A DNA stretch of 64,000 nucleotides from Hormoscilla sp. GUM202 (GCA_005518205.2 RFFC02000029.1:21683-85682); one strand, 5' to 3'; positions 25,033 through 33,984 are shown, counted from the stretch's first letter. The notes: generated from the letters alone by a model not told the origin. Translations and numbers: made by a program.

Positions 25033-25404
25033 CTAGGGCCTCGTCCGGTATGGGCCAAAAAATTCTTTCAAACTGAAAAGCAGTTTTTCTGAGCGTTTAA
25101 TGGGATTTTTTTCCGATGCTGTAATTTTATGTAGCCAGCGCATCCATTGAATCCGTATATTATAAGCCTTTGTGCTTGAGAGGTTTTGACCCGCAGAGAG
25201 CACTGGTTCCCCGATCGCTATTACCCCATTGTAGTCTGTTTCTACTGGAGAGAACACCGCCGCACCAGGACCAACAAATTCTGCGTAGTGGGTCTTACAA
25301 ACAATCAGACCACTTTTTTTCTGTTCGCCCAGAACTAAAATCTCATCTGATGGTTGTATATAGCTGCCATTTTCCCGATCGAACTTTAGAACTTGTCTGT
25401 ACAT
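25033..25404 (-). CDS. Hypothetical protein
   Basis: 123 residues, MYRQVLKFDRENGSYIQPSD... with a strongly structured look (EILVLGEQKKSGLIVCKTHY, PGAAVFSPVETDYNGVIAIG) and a basic tail. I do not recognise the family. Strand-rich composition in the first 70 residues suggests a small beta-barrel. It lies alone on the minus strand; the 250 bp between it and rnc hold no gene. Confidence 0.55.
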   Translation of the reverse strand: MYRQVLKFDRENGSYIQPSDEILVLGEQKKSGLIVCKTHYAEFVGPGAAVFSPVETDYNGVIAIGEPVLSAGQNLSSTKAYNIRIQWMRWLHKITASEKNPIKRSEKLLFSLKEFFGPYRTRP

Positions 25405-26320
25405 GGTTTACCATGCTGCTATGTGCGTCGTAATTGTTAATTTTCTACTTAATTAAGCCTACATCACGGTCAGTAGCATGCGTATTTTCAGCAGAACAAC
25501 TTTACATAATCTTCTAATTCGCTCGCTTAATTTCATACATTTTTTAAATTTAAGCGCATATCATTCCTCTTGGGAATTTTTGCAGGTATAGCAGTTCTCA
25601 TCCTTTGTGTGATATGCTATCGGAGATTGCTAGCCCGACGGCGTCGGGCCGCTGCGATGAAACGAAGTGCGCGTAGCACTACGGGGGGGATTGCTTCGTG
25701 GCTCGCAACCAGGCTGCAAACTCCGCCTGCGCGACTCATAAATCATAAGCTAGTCGCTAATCTCCCCCCCCTCGCAATGACAAGTAGGGTGCGGTCAAAA
25801 GTAGTTGATAGAGTAGAGCAATTTTATCCTGTCTCCCTAGTAGCTCCGGGGGCCCGGAGCGTGGGCGATCCCCCCCCAGCCCCCCCTTAAGAGGCTCTGC
25901 CGGCTCTGCCTGGGAACGCAAGGGGGGTTAGGGGGGATCCGGGGGGCTGGGGGGGATCCTCTTACCAACGGGTTTTGACCACACCCGACAAGTAGGCGAT
26001 TTTCTGTACTACATCAATTTGAGAAACGCTATAAATAGGTCGAATGCTTGAGATTATATCAATATTTTTACTGACATAATCTCAGTTCTTCCACAGTTGG
26101 AGGTAATACAGTTTGGCAATAGTTGCGGATATAGCAATACACCGGTAGGAGCACGGCATCAGTTAATCGAGTCGCGCAACGAGAGGATTATCTCCTGCCG
26201 TGCCCCGGATGGACATTGGCGTGAGGGCATTGGGGCGTGAGCATGTATGGGCGGGGCGTGAGCATTTTGTCACATGCTCGTGGGGCGTGAGCGCTAATCT
26301 CAATTGACAAGTGGAAAAAG
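25405..26320. other. Repeat-rich intergenic region
   Basis: No gene. It holds a GC-rich repeat around 25640-25780 (ending GCAATGACAAG), a 200-bp MITE (25787-25986), the motif GAGAAACGCTATAA at about 26021 (also at about 14066), an inverted repeat TGAGATTAT/ATAATCTCA near 26047-26085, a second near 26145-26212 (GCACGGCA/TGCCGTGC), and three GGGGCGTGAGC repeats at 26230-26292 just before the rnpB 3' end. Confidence 0.6.
25787..25986. mobile_element. 200-bp MITE with 8-bp target duplication
   Basis: Begins GGGTGCGGTCAAAA and ends TTTTGACCACACCC, so the ends are inverted repeats with one mismatch. Perfect target duplication GACAAGTA at 25779-25786 and 25987-25994. It has no ORF; the interior is C- and G-run-rich (CCCCCCCAGCCCCCCC and the reverse), which folds back on itself. 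Solo or degenerate ends occur near 13013 and 13890. Confidence 0.85.
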
Positions 26321-26690
26321 GGAAGAGTAAGTCGTAAGCCGGGTTCTGTTGTCAAGGGCTGCGGTGCAACCCTCGATGGCGGTTATCTATCTGGGACGCC
26401 TGTTACCAGACGCCTCAAGCGGTTCTTTGCTGCGGAACTGGTAAAAGACCAACCGTGGTTCCTTCGACCTTGCACCCAACCGGGGTTTACCGAGCCAGCA
26501 CCTCTCGATGCTGCTGGTGCGCTTTTACCGCACCTTTGCACCCTTACCATAAATGGCGGTATGTTTCTGTGGCACTATCCTCACGATCGCTCGCACTGGG
26601 CGTTACCCAGCAAGTTTGGTCTTTCGGGAGCCCGGACTTTCCTCAGACAGACAGCAAGAGTCCATCTGCAACCACCTCCCCTACTCTTCC
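26321..26690 (-). ncRNA. rnpB: RNase P RNA (bacterial type A)
   Basis: About 370 nt. On the minus strand it starts near GGAAGAGTAGGGGAGGTGG, has the conserved GAGGAAAGTCCGGGCTCCC near the 5' end, GGTAAACCCCGG, GATAACCGCC, and ends ACAGAACCCGGCTTACGACT, the conserved 3' pairing region. The first and last bases pair (GGAAGAGTA with TACTCTTCC). It is the catalytic RNA that matures tRNA 5' ends. Exact ends are estimated from the P1 helix. Confidence 0.95.
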
Positions 26691-26716
26691 CTATATCTAG
26701 TGTAATCCCTGCTGGG

Positions 26717-27616
26717 TCAATCGTCCTTAAAAGCGGAAGTATTTTCAAACCAGCCTCGCCGCCAGAAGAAGTAAATCAGTCCTGAGGCGATCGCCACCAT
26801 CACCCCCCAGCAAGCCGGATACCCCCAATACCAGTTCAGTTCTGGCATATTCAGGGGGGAAGCTTCCGGGGTAGTGGGTCACAAGTAGTGATGAAGAGTG
26901 CTCTCTACCGGTGGATGAACCACAATACTTGTAGGTAAGCCACCCTCCGACAATCACTCCCGGACGGGATTTCAAGCCTTTGGGCTCTAGACATGGCATC
27001 CAACTGGCGCGGTGAGGCATGGGGACTCCCCATCATCAAATCACTACATGTTTATCACTACCGCTTCCGGATTAAAATTCATCCCATAGATTCCCGCTAC
27101 AAAAGTCAAGGGAATAAAAATTGTCGAAATCACGGTCAGCAGCTTCATGATTTCATTCATCTTGTTACTGACTGACGACAGATACATCCATTAAACCGGA
27201 AGTCAGTTCCCGGTAAGTTTCGACGATATCCATCACCTGAATGGCACGATCCTAACAGTCTCGCAGATAAATAAGCACCTCCGGACCGACAGTTTGGGAC
27301 GCTGAGGCACATTCACCACGTCTTCCAGCACTAGGGGATGCAAGTTAAATACCCCACCCAGGCGTTTTAATATTTTTTCACTCCCTAACCCCTGCACGTC
27401 TACCCAGGAAACATTTCCCGTGTTCAGATAGGGAATGCAAGCTTCTGGCATTGCTAATTGGGTGCGAGTGGCTTGGGTTTGGTTGTAGTCAATTAAGATA
27501 ATCTGGGGCGGGGTGGCGTCATCCTCAATGCTGAGTGTCCCCGGTACGCTACCCTGTTCGTCGCCTATGGTTGCGATTCTCGCAATTATCACAATGCTCA
27601 GAAATGGATGCTGCAC
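26717..27616 (-). pseudogene. corA: CorA-type magnesium transporter, decayed
   Basis: Pieces in order on the minus strand: SVPGTLSIEDDATPPQIIL through VNVPQRPKL (N-terminal domain), then a jump to GPEVLIYLRDC, an in-frame TAG, DRAIQVMDIVETYRELTSGL, STIFIPLTFVAGIYGMNFNP with the GMN signature, and after a MITE LNMPELNWYWGYPACWGV and FFWRRGWFENTSAF. About 130 residues of the middle domain are deleted, frames change at least twice, and a 193-bp MITE separates the two membrane helices. No functional Mg/Co channel can be made. Confidence 0.88.
26870..27062. mobile_element. 193-bp MITE inside the corA pseudogene
   Basis: Begins GGTAGTGGGTCACAAGTAGT and ends, inverted, GGTAGTGATAAACATGTAGT; the ends share GGTAGTG, ACAxGTAGTGAT and GATGA. 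Perfect 8-bp target duplication GCTTCCGG at 26862-26869 and 27063-27070. No transposase. Confidence 0.85.
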
Positions 27617-27959
27617 TCCTGGGATCTTCTAGAGTGCGAAACTGACAGAGCCATTGCTGCGAATTTTCTTAATTGGTAGTTGTTTTTGCTACTCCTCTGA
27701 TTGATTCTAGCTCAGCCAGAAGCCTAGGTTACTGTAATTTAATCATGATTTCACAAGTAAGAATGTCCACCGGCGAGGCGTTCTAGCTTGACTGCACCGG
27801 TGAATATGTTAGTTTTTGTGAAACGATCTCGCTCAAAGCCAGACTGTATAAGGCTTTGAGATATCTTGCTCGGGGTACCGGGGAGATCGTTTTGCGGTTA
27901 ATTACTAAGGACTTGATATCAATCCTATTGGCTATTCTCCTAATCTGTGTTAACGTAAC
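27617..27959. other. Intergenic region with a long inverted repeat
   Basis: No gene. Around 27821-27893 AAACGATCTC pairs with GAGATCGTTT, enclosing CTCAAAGCC/GGCTTTGAG. The nested stems could be a MITE or a small structured RNA. It ends 70 bp before the cobalamin riboswitch. Confidence 0.55.
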
Positions 27960-27967
27960 CTAATGTA

Positions 27968-28086
27968 GTCGGTTCTGATGGGGGACGGCCATCAGGGGTA
28001 ACGGGGAAAGTTCGGTGCAAGTCCGACGCTGTCCCGCAGCTGTAATCAGACCAGTCAGTCTGTAAGTCAGAAGGCCCGCCGACGCA
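27968..28086 (+). promoter_or_regulatory. Cobalamin (adenosylcobalamin-type) riboswitch
   Basis: Plus strand, contains the B12-box region GTTCGGTGCAAGTCCGACGC, then GCTGTCCCGCAGCTGTAATC and the closing AAGTCAGAAGGCCCGCCGAC, which together match the conserved core of the family. It would lower expression of downstream genes when B12 is plentiful. The nearest plus-strand gene, hupE, starts about 890 bp later, with two minus-strand ORFs between, so either the leader is very long or a gene was lost. Confidence 0.9.
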
Positions 28087-28282
28087 ATGCACAGTAAATT
28101 AAGCATCTGCGAGGTACGGATGATGATCATAAGTGAATTTCTATTGGTGCGACTCAGGCGATCGCCTAGCATATTTCTCTGCAAGTACCGATGCTAGGAA
28201 CGCCAGACCACTTTACCCAGACTTAATAGAGAGATGACGCCAGATGGGGGTGCAACTGGTTCCTTTGCGGTCTGCCATGCAG

Positions 28283-28564
28283 TCAGTTGGACTTTTCGGC
28301 CAGGACGGTCCAGGGATGGGCGTTAGTTGGGGTCCACTCTACTGTCTGAGTCAAACTGCTAGCAACAGCGATCGGAATTAACCCCCAAGTCAAGGAACAT
28401 AAGGTGACCAGAGAAACCAGTCCTAATGGATGCTGGCGGTGCCGTTCCCCGTTCAATCTCGACATATCGCTATCGGACAGCAACATTTCTGCCGCTTGTG
28501 GTTTTAAGCTAGTGCCAGTCACATGCCGATTGACCTTGACTGTTACTTCCGTTTTGGCAACCAA
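28283..28564 (-). CDS. Hypothetical protein with one membrane span
   Basis: 93 residues, MVAKTEVTVKVNRHVTGTSL...; one hydrophobic segment (LGLVSLVTLCSLTWGLIPIAVA, residues 48-69). It follows the minus-strand ORF at 28573-28779 by eight bases, so the two may be an operon. No family recognised. It lies antisense between the riboswitch and hupE. Confidence 0.4.
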   Translation of the reverse strand: MVAKTEVTVKVNRHVTGTSLKPQAAEMLLSDSDMSRLNGERHRQHPLGLVSLVTLCSLTWGLIPIAVASSLTQTVEWTPTNAHPWTVLAEKSN

Positions 28565-28572
28565 GATTCAAC

Positions 28573-28779
28573 TTAAGTTGCTTTAACTGCTGCAGCACTG
28601 AAAATCTCCCGTTCGCGTAGCGTGCGCGCAGCGCATTCGCTATATGCCTTTTCCCGATACTCTCCTGTCCAAGCTTGAAAATCCTGCAAATCAGCTTTCA
28701 TCTGGCGATCGCCTTCAGAGCGCCCCATCATCCAATTGTACATCAGGTTAGCACAAGGAGTAAGTTTTGCTTCTAACAT
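28573..28779 (-). CDS. Hypothetical protein carrying a palindromic-repeat insertion
   Basis: 68 residues, acidic and basic mixed (MGRSEGDRQMKADLQDFQAW). Residues SECAARTLRER are encoded by CGTTCGCGTAGCGTGCGCGCAGCGCA-type sequence, part of the GC-rich palindrome family also found in rnc and a GAF-like gene. The frame survives the insertion, which supports a real gene, but I recognise no family. Confidence 0.4.
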   Translation of the reverse strand: MLEAKLTPCANLMYNWMMGRSEGDRQMKADLQDFQAWTGEYREKAYSECAARTLREREIFSAAAVKAT

Positions 28780-28975
28780 GGCTCGATTATTTCAAAATAT
28801 GACAAATAAAGACAAATTGATCTGACATGGAAGCAGACCCTAGTCCTTATAAACACAATTGCTCATGAAGAAGCAAGTTGCGACCTAACTTTTTCTCCTA
28901 AATTGTAACATCGCTTACAGTTTACTGTCTACTTTGGTGAATCATGCCCAAAATCGGCCCGTTAGATAACAGATA

Positions 28976-29641
28976 ATGTCAATGCCAAAAATCAAGATTT
29001 ATGCTGGATCGGGCCTATCCCCGATCGCCCTAGTCGCCCTAGTATCGGTCATCGGACTGGCGCTTTGGGCGCAACCGGCGATCGCCCACCATGCTTTTGA
29101 TGGCTCAACACCCACCAATTTCTTTGAAGGGTTTCTCTCGGGACTGGCACACCCGGTCATCGGTTTGGACCATTTTGCCTTCGTAGTAGCCCTAGGGTTG
29201 CTATCAGCGATCGAAAAGCAAGGTTTCTTAATTCCAGTGACCTTTGTCTTGGCAGCAATAGGCGGAACCGGGCTGCATTTGATGGGTCTGGATCTGCCAC
29301 TTCCGGAGGTAGTCATCTCCGCTTCCGTCCTGGCCTTCGGTATCATGCTGGCAATGAAGGATCGTCCCCAGGCGATCGCCCTAGCGGTCCTGGGGGCGAT
29401 CGCGGGAATTTTCCACGGATATGCCTACGGCGAGTCCGTTGTCGGAGCCGAAATGACTCCCCTGGTAGCATATTTAGCAGGCTTTACCATCATCCAGCTA
29501 ATTGTTGCCCTGATCGCCTACAAAATTGGTAAATTTTGGATGCATAAATTTATTGAGCAACCCTTGCTGAATTTACGATTTGCAGGCTTTACCATCTGTG
29601 GTGCAGGTGCCGCTTTTCTGGCCGGGGCCATCCTAGGTTAA
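28976..29641 (+). CDS. hupE: HupE/UreJ-family metal permease (probable cobalt or nickel)
   Basis: 221 residues. N-terminal signal or first span (ALVSVIGLALWAQPAIAHHA) followed by five or six membrane segments. Family motifs HPVIGLDHFAF (residues about 59-69) and GIFHGYAYGE (about 145) carry the metal-binding His and Asp. HupE/UreJ proteins import Ni or Co. Its position downstream of a cobalamin riboswitch and with DUF1636 and CobW points to cobalt for B12 synthesis. A second ATG two codons in is equally possible. A terminator-like hairpin follows at 29651. Confidence 0.85.
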   Translation: MSMPKIKIYAGSGLSPIALVALVSVIGLALWAQPAIAHHAFDGSTPTNFFEGFLSGLAHPVIGLDHFAFVVALGLLSAIEKQGFLIPVTFVLAAIGGTGLHLMGLDLPLPEVVISASVLAFGIMLAMKDRPQAIALAVLGAIAGIFHGYAYGESVVGAEMTPLVAYLAGFTIIQLIVALIAYKIGKFWMHKFIEQPLLNLRFAGFTICGAGAAFLAGAILG

Positions 29642-29650
29642 TTACCAATT

Positions 29651-29686
29651 AAGAAACCCGGTTTTTTAGAAAAACCGGGTTTCTGG
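29651..29686 (+). terminator. Hairpin after hupE (AAACCGGG repeat)
   Basis: Stem AGAAACCCGGTTTTT/AAAAACCGGGTTTCT with a three-base loop, ten bases after the hupE stop. It is a member of the AGAAACCGGGTTTCT palindromes also seen near 40052, 49262, 49378, 55155, 55204 and 55258. Confidence 0.65.
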
Positions 29687-29733
29687 GCTCCCGCGCAGCA
29701 ACAACGCAATTAGCTAATATCATCTCAAGGAAC

Positions 29734-30108
29734 ATGTCAAAACACGCCATATTTGTTTGCACGACCTGTGCCACTGTTTGGAAAGATGGAAAACCCCAAG
29801 GAATTAGTGGCGGACAGCGGTTCCTCGAACAACTGCAAACAATGCACTCGGAATGGGAATTACGAGATCGTTTTCCCATTCAAGAAGTTAAATGCCTGAG
29901 CGCTTGCAGTCATGATTGTGCAGTTTCTTTTGCTGCTACTGACAAATACACTTATGTATTCGGCGATTTACAAATATTGCCGGAAACTGCTGCTGCCGTG
30001 CTAACTTGTGCCAGTCAATATTATGCTAAATTAGATGGCATGTTGCCCTGGTCGTTCCGACCAGAACCCCTCAAGAAATCTGTCCTGGCACGAATTCCAC
30101 CCCTTTAG
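29734..30108 (+). CDS. DUF1636 protein (predicted metal or Fe-S binding)
   Basis: 124 residues. N-terminal CTTC (residues 9-12) and a second cluster CLSACSHDC near 54-62, the four-cysteine arrangement of thioredoxin-fold [2Fe-2S] ferredoxin-like proteins. DUF1636 genes are repeatedly found with cobW and cobalt transporters under B12 control, and here it lies between hupE and cobW. Role is inferred only: metal delivery or redox step for cobalamin synthesis. Confidence 0.8.
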   Translation: MSKHAIFVCTTCATVWKDGKPQGISGGQRFLEQLQTMHSEWELRDRFPIQEVKCLSACSHDCAVSFAATDKYTYVFGDLQILPETAAAVLTCASQYYAKLDGMLPWSFRPEPLKKSVLARIPPL

Positions 30109-30296
30109 CGATCGCGGCTGTGGGGGTCCGGATGGTGAAACCGCTGGCGACTCAAGCAAATCCGACTGGGATCGAAATAAGCGAATCTCCCCATCCAATC
30201 CGATCGGCAAAAATTTGGGACAAGCGATCGGTTAAAATAGGCTAACGAATCGGGTAGAGCATCCCCCAGCCAATCTCAAGGAGAGAAGAGGTCAAG

Positions 30297-30866
30297 ATGG
30301 TACAAACACTGACTAAACCGGAAACGGAAACCGTATTACTAGAGTTACCCAAAACCCTCAAACTCTATGTTACCCAAGAGCAGTTTGCTGCCCTAGCCGC
30401 CAGCAATCGAGAGTTGCGACTAGAAAGAACCGCAGGAGGAGAGTTAGTGGAGAGTTATATCTCTGGTGGCGCAATGCAGGCGAAGGAGGGAAAACATTTG
30501 ACTCATCGACTGGATTTATTTTACCCAATGGTGCAACTAGTTCTGTCGTGTCCAGAGACGCCCACCCTGGGTGGGCGCTCTCGGACACGACCCGATGCTT
30601 CTTGGGTGAGTCAAGAACGTTGGGATGCGCTGACCCCGGAACAAAAGGAAGGTTTTGCGAATATTTGTCCCGATTTTGTGGTGGAATTACGATCGGTTTC
30701 GGATACCATGAAGTCCCTGGAAGAAAAAATGCAGGAGTATATGGACAATGGTGCTGTGAAGGGCTGGTTAATCGATCCGCAAAATAGAAAAGTGGAAGTT
30801 TATCGGCTAGGATCGGAAGTGGAGGTATTGTCAAATCCGGCAGAGTTATCGGGTGAAGCAGTATGA
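30297..30866 (+). pseudogene. Uma2-family (DUF820) nuclease-fold protein, damaged
   Basis: 189 residues of a family usually near 190-200. The core DASWVSQERWDALTPEQKEG and PDFVVELRS are intact, as is MDNGAVKGWLIDPQNRKVEVYR. Two defects: the segment just after SGGA is read in the wrong frame (the other frame gives FDSSTGFILPNGATS, the family sequence), and reading is restored only by an inserted palindrome (TCGTGTCCAGAGACGCCCAC...). At the end, GEAV is followed by TGA where the family has Leu, then PGFRLNLRR in frame. So an internal deletion, a compensating insertion and a late stop. The SD AAGGAGAGAAG precedes the ATG. It interrupts the presumed cobalt operon. Confidence 0.75.
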
Positions 30867-31096
30867 CCGGGTTTTCGCTTAAATTTGCGTCGGGTGTGGG
30901 GTGGAAACGCAGCAGAAAAAAGGTTACTCAATATATGAAGGAAACGCAATTATTGTGGCTCTGCCATGCTGACCAGCGCAGGGCATCGGGTATAATCTTC
31001 CCTGGAGGCTGAACCTCAGATACTATCCCAGACCGTTCCTGGGATAAAGATAAAAATTAATGGTGGGCGGTACACATCCTACAAGAAAGAAAGAAG

Positions 31097-32125
31097 ATGG
31101 CAGCTAAAATACCAGTTACTGTGATTACAGGATTTCTAGGTGCAGGCAAAACGACTACCATTCGTCACCTGCTGAAAAATAATCAAGGACGCCGCATTGC
31201 TGTAGTTGTCAATGAATTTGGCGAAGTTGGTATTGATGGAGAACTGCTGCGTGACTGTCAGGTATGCGATGATGCAGAAAGCGCTAACATTGTCGAATTG
31301 ACAAATGGATGCTTGTGCTGTACGGTGCAGGAAGAGTTCTTTCCCATGATGCAAGAATTGCTCCAGCGTCGAGATAAAATTGATTGTATGCTGATCGAAA
31401 CATCAGGGCTAGCTTTGCCGAAACCTTTGGTACAAGCTTTCCGCTGGCCGGAAATAAAAAATGGTGCTACAGTGGATGGTGTAGTGACAGTGGTAGACTG
31501 TGAAGCAGTAGCTACAGGGACTTTGGCTAGCGATCTTGATGCCCTCAACGCTCAACGTCAAGCCGACACCCTTTTAGAACATGAAACTCCCATTGAGGAA
31601 CTGTTTGAAGACCAACTGGCTTGTGCGGATATGGTACTGTTAGCTAAGGTAGACTTGGTAGATGCCGAAACTCGCAGTAAAGTAGAAGCATGGTTGCGAT
31701 CGCAGTTGCCCGTTAATGTGAAAATAGTTCCTTGTAAAAGTGGTGAAATTAGTCCGGAGGTGCTATTGGGATTTAATGCCGCTGTCGAGGATAACCTGGA
31801 CTCTCGTCCCAGTCACCACGATACTGAAGAAGAACACGATCACGATGATGAAATAAATTCGGTGAATGTGGTCTGCGATCGCCCCTTCAACCCGAAAGCG
31901 CTGATGTCCAAATTACGACAGCTAGTCGGACAGCAGGAAATATATCGGATCAAAGGTTTTGTGGATGTTCCCAATAAACCCATGCGCATGGTGCTGCAAG
32001 GAGTGGGCGATCGGCTAGAATCATTCTACGATCGCCCCTGGCAAGCATCGGAGGCCAGGCAAACACGACTGGTGTTCATTGGCAGGGCCCTCGATCGGGT
32101 GGCGATCGAGCAAGCTTTGTGCTAA
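31097..32125 (+). CDS. cobW: CobW-family GTPase / metallochaperone
   Basis: 342 residues. G1 GFLGAGKTTT (residues 12-21), the metal site GCLCC near 72-76, LIETSGLALP, the G4 motif LLAKVDLVD, and a His/Asp/Glu-rich linker (HHDTEEEHDHDDE, about 239-251) before the C-terminal domain (RPFNPKALM...). CobW proteins deliver metal, here probably cobalt for cobalamin. SD-like AAGAAAGAAG precedes the ATG. The last 100 bp are repeated at 34043-34146. Confidence 0.92.
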   Translation: MAAKIPVTVITGFLGAGKTTTIRHLLKNNQGRRIAVVVNEFGEVGIDGELLRDCQVCDDAESANIVELTNGCLCCTVQEEFFPMMQELLQRRDKIDCMLIETSGLALPKPLVQAFRWPEIKNGATVDGVVTVVDCEAVATGTLASDLDALNAQRQADTLLEHETPIEELFEDQLACADMVLLAKVDLVDAETRSKVEAWLRSQLPVNVKIVPCKSGEISPEVLLGFNAAVEDNLDSRPSHHDTEEEHDHDDEINSVNVVCDRPFNPKALMSKLRQLVGQQEIYRIKGFVDVPNKPMRMVLQGVGDRLESFYDRPWQASEARQTRLVFIGRALDRVAIEQALC

Positions 32126-32362
32126 ATTTGGATGAAGGTGCAAAATCTTAACTGATGTTACAGCCCTGGGATGACTGGTAAGTTAGGTGCGCGCAATTAA
32201 ACTCAACCGATCTTAATTGTGCGCACCTACTTAAGAAAGAGTTTTTAAGAGAGTTACAAATCCTGACCTAAGTTAGTCGTGGGGCTAGTGTCAGTGAGCG
32301 GATATCTTCGAGATCGCACTACAAGAGCCGCGATCGCACTTTGAATAATTTAGGGACAGGTT

Positions 32363-32683
32363 TTAGTCTCTGACATCCATTGCTAAAGCTTGTGGAACAA
32401 GCTGATAGCCCATAGCATGTAGAATCGCGTTTACATTCTCAAAGAGTGGGTTTTCTTGCTCTGACAATGCTTTTTGTAGTCCTTTCCGGCTAATCCCTGC
32501 TGCTTCTGCTGTTGCTGTAACTCCTTTGACACGGCTAATCATACGCAATGCGGACAATAAGGCACCCGTGTCATTGTTCTTTGCATATTCCTCAAAGATA
32601 ACAGTTAGAAAACCGTCAATTTCCTCTGGATGTTCGCGGTAATATTCTTCTTCAACTTTGTCAAATGTTCTGTATTTACGCAT
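32363..32683 (-). CDS. HigA-like antitoxin (addiction module antidote)
   Basis: 106 residues. A helix-turn-helix region (GVTATAEAAGISRKGLQKAL) and NVNAILHAMGYQLVPQ match the putative-antidote family paired with Gp49-like toxins. Its start overlaps the toxin gene end by eight bases. Toxin-first order is usual for this HigBA type. Confidence 0.85.
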   Translation of the reverse strand: MRKYRTFDKVEEEYYREHPEEIDGFLTVIFEEYAKNNDTGALLSALRMISRVKGVTATAEAAGISRKGLQKALSEQENPLFENVNAILHAMGYQLVPQALAMDVRD

Positions 32684-33008
32684 AACTTAGATGCTCCTTC
32701 CAATAAGCTTTCGCCGCTTCAATATCTTGTGTGTGGCTGCTTTTGTCGCCGCCACACAGCAAAAGCACAATGTTATCATCCTCTTCCCCGAAATACACGC
32801 GGTAGCCTGGCCCGAAGAACATTCGTAATTCTGAAAGTCCTTCACCGATGGGTTCACAATCTCCGTAATTACCCTGCTCTAGCCGTCTTAACCGAGCGCC
32901 GATCCTCTTACGAACATCACGTAAACTATTCAGCCAGTTTGTGAATGGCTCGTTTCCATCTGCATCCTGATAAACGGTTAAAGTTTTTGGTTTTACAGGT
33001 TTAATCAT
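32676..33008 (-). CDS. RelE/HigB-like toxin (phage Gp49-like)
   Basis: 110 residues. Family features: TVYQDADGNEPFTNWLNSL, RIGARLRRLEQGNYGDCEPI, GEGLSELRMFFGPGYRVYFG and LLLCGGDKSSHTQDI. Such toxins cleave mRNA at the ribosome. It is upstream of and overlaps the antitoxin. The pair lies between cobW and the copy of the cobW end. Confidence 0.88.
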   Translation of the reverse strand: MIKPVKPKTLTVYQDADGNEPFTNWLNSLRDVRKRIGARLRRLEQGNYGDCEPIGEGLSELRMFFGPGYRVYFGEEDDNIVLLLCGGDKSSHTQDIEAAKAYWKEHLSYA

Positions 33009-33125
33009 ATCATTCTATCTTGTCACATGCGTACTGAGGTACGCATGCTCTTGTTTAGATTAGCACAGATGTCAAGTTTGATGCTTATCCCATTCAAAGG
33101 TTATGGGATTGAACTCAATAAAAAC

Positions 33126-33984
33126 GGCGTTGCACATTTACGGGATGATAGGTTAATGCATATTATTATAATCTGCAATCTTTCAGGGAGAATTTATAGT
33201 TAAGATGAGGGATTTTTACCCATTAGTCAAAATTAGTGCTATAATGGAGTGTAAGGCGAATAATTTAGTTAAAGGAGTTGAAAATGAAATGTCCCCGATG
33301 TGGTTCTGAAAAAATTAATAAAAATGGTCACAGACGAGGTAAACAGAATTTGATTTGTAAAGATTGTAACCGTCAGTTTCTCGAACATTATTATCCGCGC
33401 GGTTATTCGGAAGATGTCAAGAAAAACTGTTTAACGATGTACGTTAATGGTAATGGATTTCGAGGGATTGAAAGAATTACTGGCGTCAGCCATAATACTC
33501 AAATTCAATGGGTAAAACAAGCAGCTAAAGAATTACCGTCAATCCCTGAAAACTATGAGATACCGGAGGTTGCAGAGATTGACGAGTTGCATACTTATGT
33601 AAATGAAAAAAAGAAGAAAAAGTGGCTATGTCCAGTTGTAAATCATTTTAAGCCAGGGATTATAACATGGGTATTAGGAGATCGTTCAGCTGAAACTTTT
33701 AAGCCATTGTGGGACATTATAAAATGTTGGCAATGCTTTTTTTACGTCACTGATGGATGGCCTGTATATCCAATGTTTATTGAAGATATTGACCATATAG
33801 TTAGCAAAACATACATGACCCGTGTTGAAGGAGAAAATTGACATTATCGAGCTGGATTAAAAAGTCAAACATTATGTTACTCAAAATCAGAAGAAATGTT
33901 GAGGCTTTCAATTAAGCTATTATTGCACTACGTTATGATTTTGTACCTGTCCCTAGTTAAATCATCCCGTAAATGTGCAACGCC
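33126..33984 (+). mobile_element. IS1-family element (damaged)
   Basis: 859 bp with inverted repeats GGCGTTGCACATTTACGGGA at both ends. Perfect 8-bp target duplication ATAAAAAC at 33118-33125 and 33985-33992. One transposase frame, broken near its 3' end. Confidence 0.9.
33278..33958 (+). pseudogene. IS1-family transposase, nonsense and small deletion near the C-terminus
   Basis: Zinc ribbon CPRCGSEKINKNG...CKDC, a helix-turn-helix (RGIERITGVSHNTQI), then the DDE-like core IDELHTYV and VTDGWPVYPMF. After TRVEGEN a TGA replaces the usual TRLRHYLARL; the reading then continues HYRAGLKSQTLCYSKSEEMLRLSIKLLLHY to 33957, so about a dozen bases are missing. The last catalytic residue region is mostly present (EGEN), but the C-terminal helix is lost. 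Confidence 0.8.

Noticed and set aside
26745..27020. Minus-strand ORF of 91 codons
   Set aside because: It spans the MITE and part of corA in a frame that is not the corA frame.
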